Assembly (NCBI GenBank): GCA_016790815.1
Contig: JAEUOG010000010.1
Span: 1-64,000 of the forward strand
DNA: 64,000 bases
From: Dechloromonas sp.
GTDB lineage: Bacteria; Pseudomonadota; Gammaproteobacteria; Burkholderiales; Rhodocyclaceae
Direction: 5' to 3'
The notes beneath the pieces were generated by a model that was not told the DNA's origin, ran no database searches, and was given only the letters and a program-made list of their open reading frames with translations. Shown here in pieces: positions 63,018-64,000 of this stretch (position 1 is its first letter; every line of letters starts with the position of its first letter). The translations under genes were made by a program, and so were the position numbers.

Positions 63018-64000
63018 ATGCCGACCATTGCCCGCCTTCCCGACCTCCTGATCAGCCAGATTGCCGCAGGCGAAGTGGTCGAAAGACCCGCCTCCGTTCT
63101 CAAGGAACTCCTCGAGAACAGCCTCGATGCCGGCAGCAAGGCGATTCAGGTCCATCTTGAAGAAGGCGGCGTCAAGCTGATTCGCATCACTGATGACGGT
63201 TGCGGGATCGCGAAAGACGAATTGGCGCTGGCCCTGACCCGGCATGCCACCTCGAAGATTTCCAGCCTCGATGATCTCGAGCGCGTCGGCACCCTTGGCT
63301 TTCGTGGCGAGGCGCTGGCTTCCGTCGCTTCCGTCGCCCGCCTGAGCATCACCAGCCGCGAACGCGGTGCTGGTCATGCCTGGAAACTGCGTGGCGAGCC
63401 AGGCGCCGAGCCTGAACCGGCCGCCCTGATGGCCGGCACCGTCGTTGAAATGCGCGACCTCTATTTCAACACCCCGGCCCGCCGCAAATTTTTGAAATCG
63501 GAAAGCACTGAATTCGCCCACTGCGCCGATGCCGTCCGGCGGCTGGCGCTGACCCGGCCGGATGTGGCGATCAGCCTGACCCATAACGGCCGCAACCTGT
63601 TCCAGCTCGCCCCCGCCGACGCGCCGCGGCGCATTGCCGACATCCTCGGCGACGACTTCCTCGGTGCCGCCCGAACCGTCGATGCCGGCGCCGGCCCGTT
63701 GTCGATCATCGGCTTCGCCATCGACCCGACGCGCGCCACCGACGCCAAGGACGGCCAGTACGTCTTCGTCAACGGCCGTTTCGTGCGTGACAAGATCATC
63801 AGCCACGCCCTGCGCGAAGCCTACCGCGACGTGCTGCACAGCAGCCGCCAGCCGGCCGTCTGCCTGTTCGTCAACATCGACCCGGCGCTGGTCGACGTCA
63901 ACGTCCATCCGGCCAAGACCGAAGTCCGCTTCCGCGACTCGCGCGCCATGCACCAGTTCGTCTTCCACGCCATCCAGCGCACGCTGGCGGCGCCGGTGGA
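63018..64000 (+). CDS. mutL: DNA mismatch repair protein MutL, 5' part
   Basis: The first 327 codons are in the window; the 3' end lies beyond. MutL couples MutS mismatch recognition to strand incision. GHKL ATPase motifs are clear: ISQIAAGEVVERPASVLKELLENSLDAG (in parts), RITDDGCGI, RHATSKI, TLGFRGEALASVASV, then the transducer domain with YVFVNGRFVRDK and VDVNVHPAKTEVRF. The start MPTIARLPDLL matches the family. Identification is firm. Confidence 0.97.
   Translation, partial: MPTIARLPDLLISQIAAGEVVERPASVLKELLENSLDAGSKAIQVHLEEGGVKLIRITDDGCGIAKDELALALTRHATSKISSLDDLERVGTLGFRGEALASVASVARLSITSRERGAGHAWKLRGEPGAEPEPAALMAGTVVEMRDLYFNTPARRKFLKSESTEFAHCADAVRRLALTRPDVAISLTHNGRNLFQLAPADAPRRIADILGDDFLGAARTVDAGAGPLSIIGFAIDPTRATDAKDGQYVFVNGRFVRDKIISHALREAYRDVLHSSRQPAVCLFVNIDPALVDVNVHPAKTEVRFRDSRAMHQFVFHAIQRTLAAPV

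Noticed and set aside
62715..63968. Long N-terminal extension of dedA antisense to mutL
   Set aside because: The frame stays open by composition only; DedA family length and the MEFLTQFID start place the true ATG at 62714.

Overview
The window looks like a GC-rich (about 60% by eye) chromosome segment of a respiratory betaproteobacterium. Its gene content best fits the Rhodocyclales, in the direction of Dechloromonas/Azonexus. This is inferred from content (Sox system with SoxCD, two kinds of isocitrate dehydrogenase with AceK, c4-type cytochromes, PntAA/AB/B, OvoA, RstAB-like pair, perfect FNR/ANR boxes), not from a database match. Both ends cut a gene: malate synthase at the left, mutL at the right.

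Layout. 1-11 kb: 3' part of aceB; a diguanylate cyclase with a periplasmic c-heme motif preceded by two FNR-like boxes; lrgAB directly followed by a PAS histidine kinase and a LuxR-type response regulator; an ankyrin protein; a TonB-like protein; a Cache chemoreceptor. 11.5-16.1 kb: CoA transferase, murI, a small AT-richer accessory patch (secreted orphan and YefM/YoeB-type toxin-antitoxin pair), a TrmH-type methyltransferase. 16.2-24.8 kb: a carbon/NADPH node with dimeric icd, monomeric icd, divergent aceK and the pntAA-AB-B transhydrogenase. 24.9-30.2 kb: a domain-poor chemoreceptor, a YeeE/TsuA-type sulfur transporter and a large hybrid kinase.

30.3-41.1 kb is a sulfur-oxidation island. 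On the minus strand run an ArsR-type regulator and soxC-D-Y-Z-A-X-B plus a rhodanese. The operon is punctuated by strong hairpins between Y|Z, Z|A and X|B. Divergent to it are a cytochrome c and a flavocytochrome c sulfide dehydrogenase flavoprotein, followed by two diheme c4-like cytochromes. Two perfect FNR/ANR sites lie where they would cover transcription starts, suggesting anaerobic repression. 41-44.5 kb is housekeeping (dut, coaBC, radC, rpmB, rpmG, dsbB). 44.6-47.2 kb has an RstAB-like two-component pair followed by two overlapping microprotein genes behind phased GTTAC repeats.

47.4-55 kb holds thiol chemistry. There is an OvoA-type ovothiol synthase, then a divergent sigma factor / zinc-finger (ZAS) microprotein pair heading an HvfA-HvfB-HvfC (MNIO, DUF692) RiPP operon. 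Its precursor carries four tandem DGKCGEAKCG units. A DUF1232 protein, a redoxin, a thioredoxin and a CcdA-like membrane protein follow. 55-62.7 kb: a TonB-dependent receptor and a tightly overlapping minus-strand operon (dedA, lipoprotein, purN, DUF3108, rsmB, mscS). mutL begins at the right edge.

The strongest candidates for a poorly described system are the repeat-bearing RiPP locus with its divergent sigma/ZAS control, the punctuated sox operon, the microprotein pair behind GTTAC repeats, and an 11-mer (CTGCGGTCGAC) that recurs nine times across the window.
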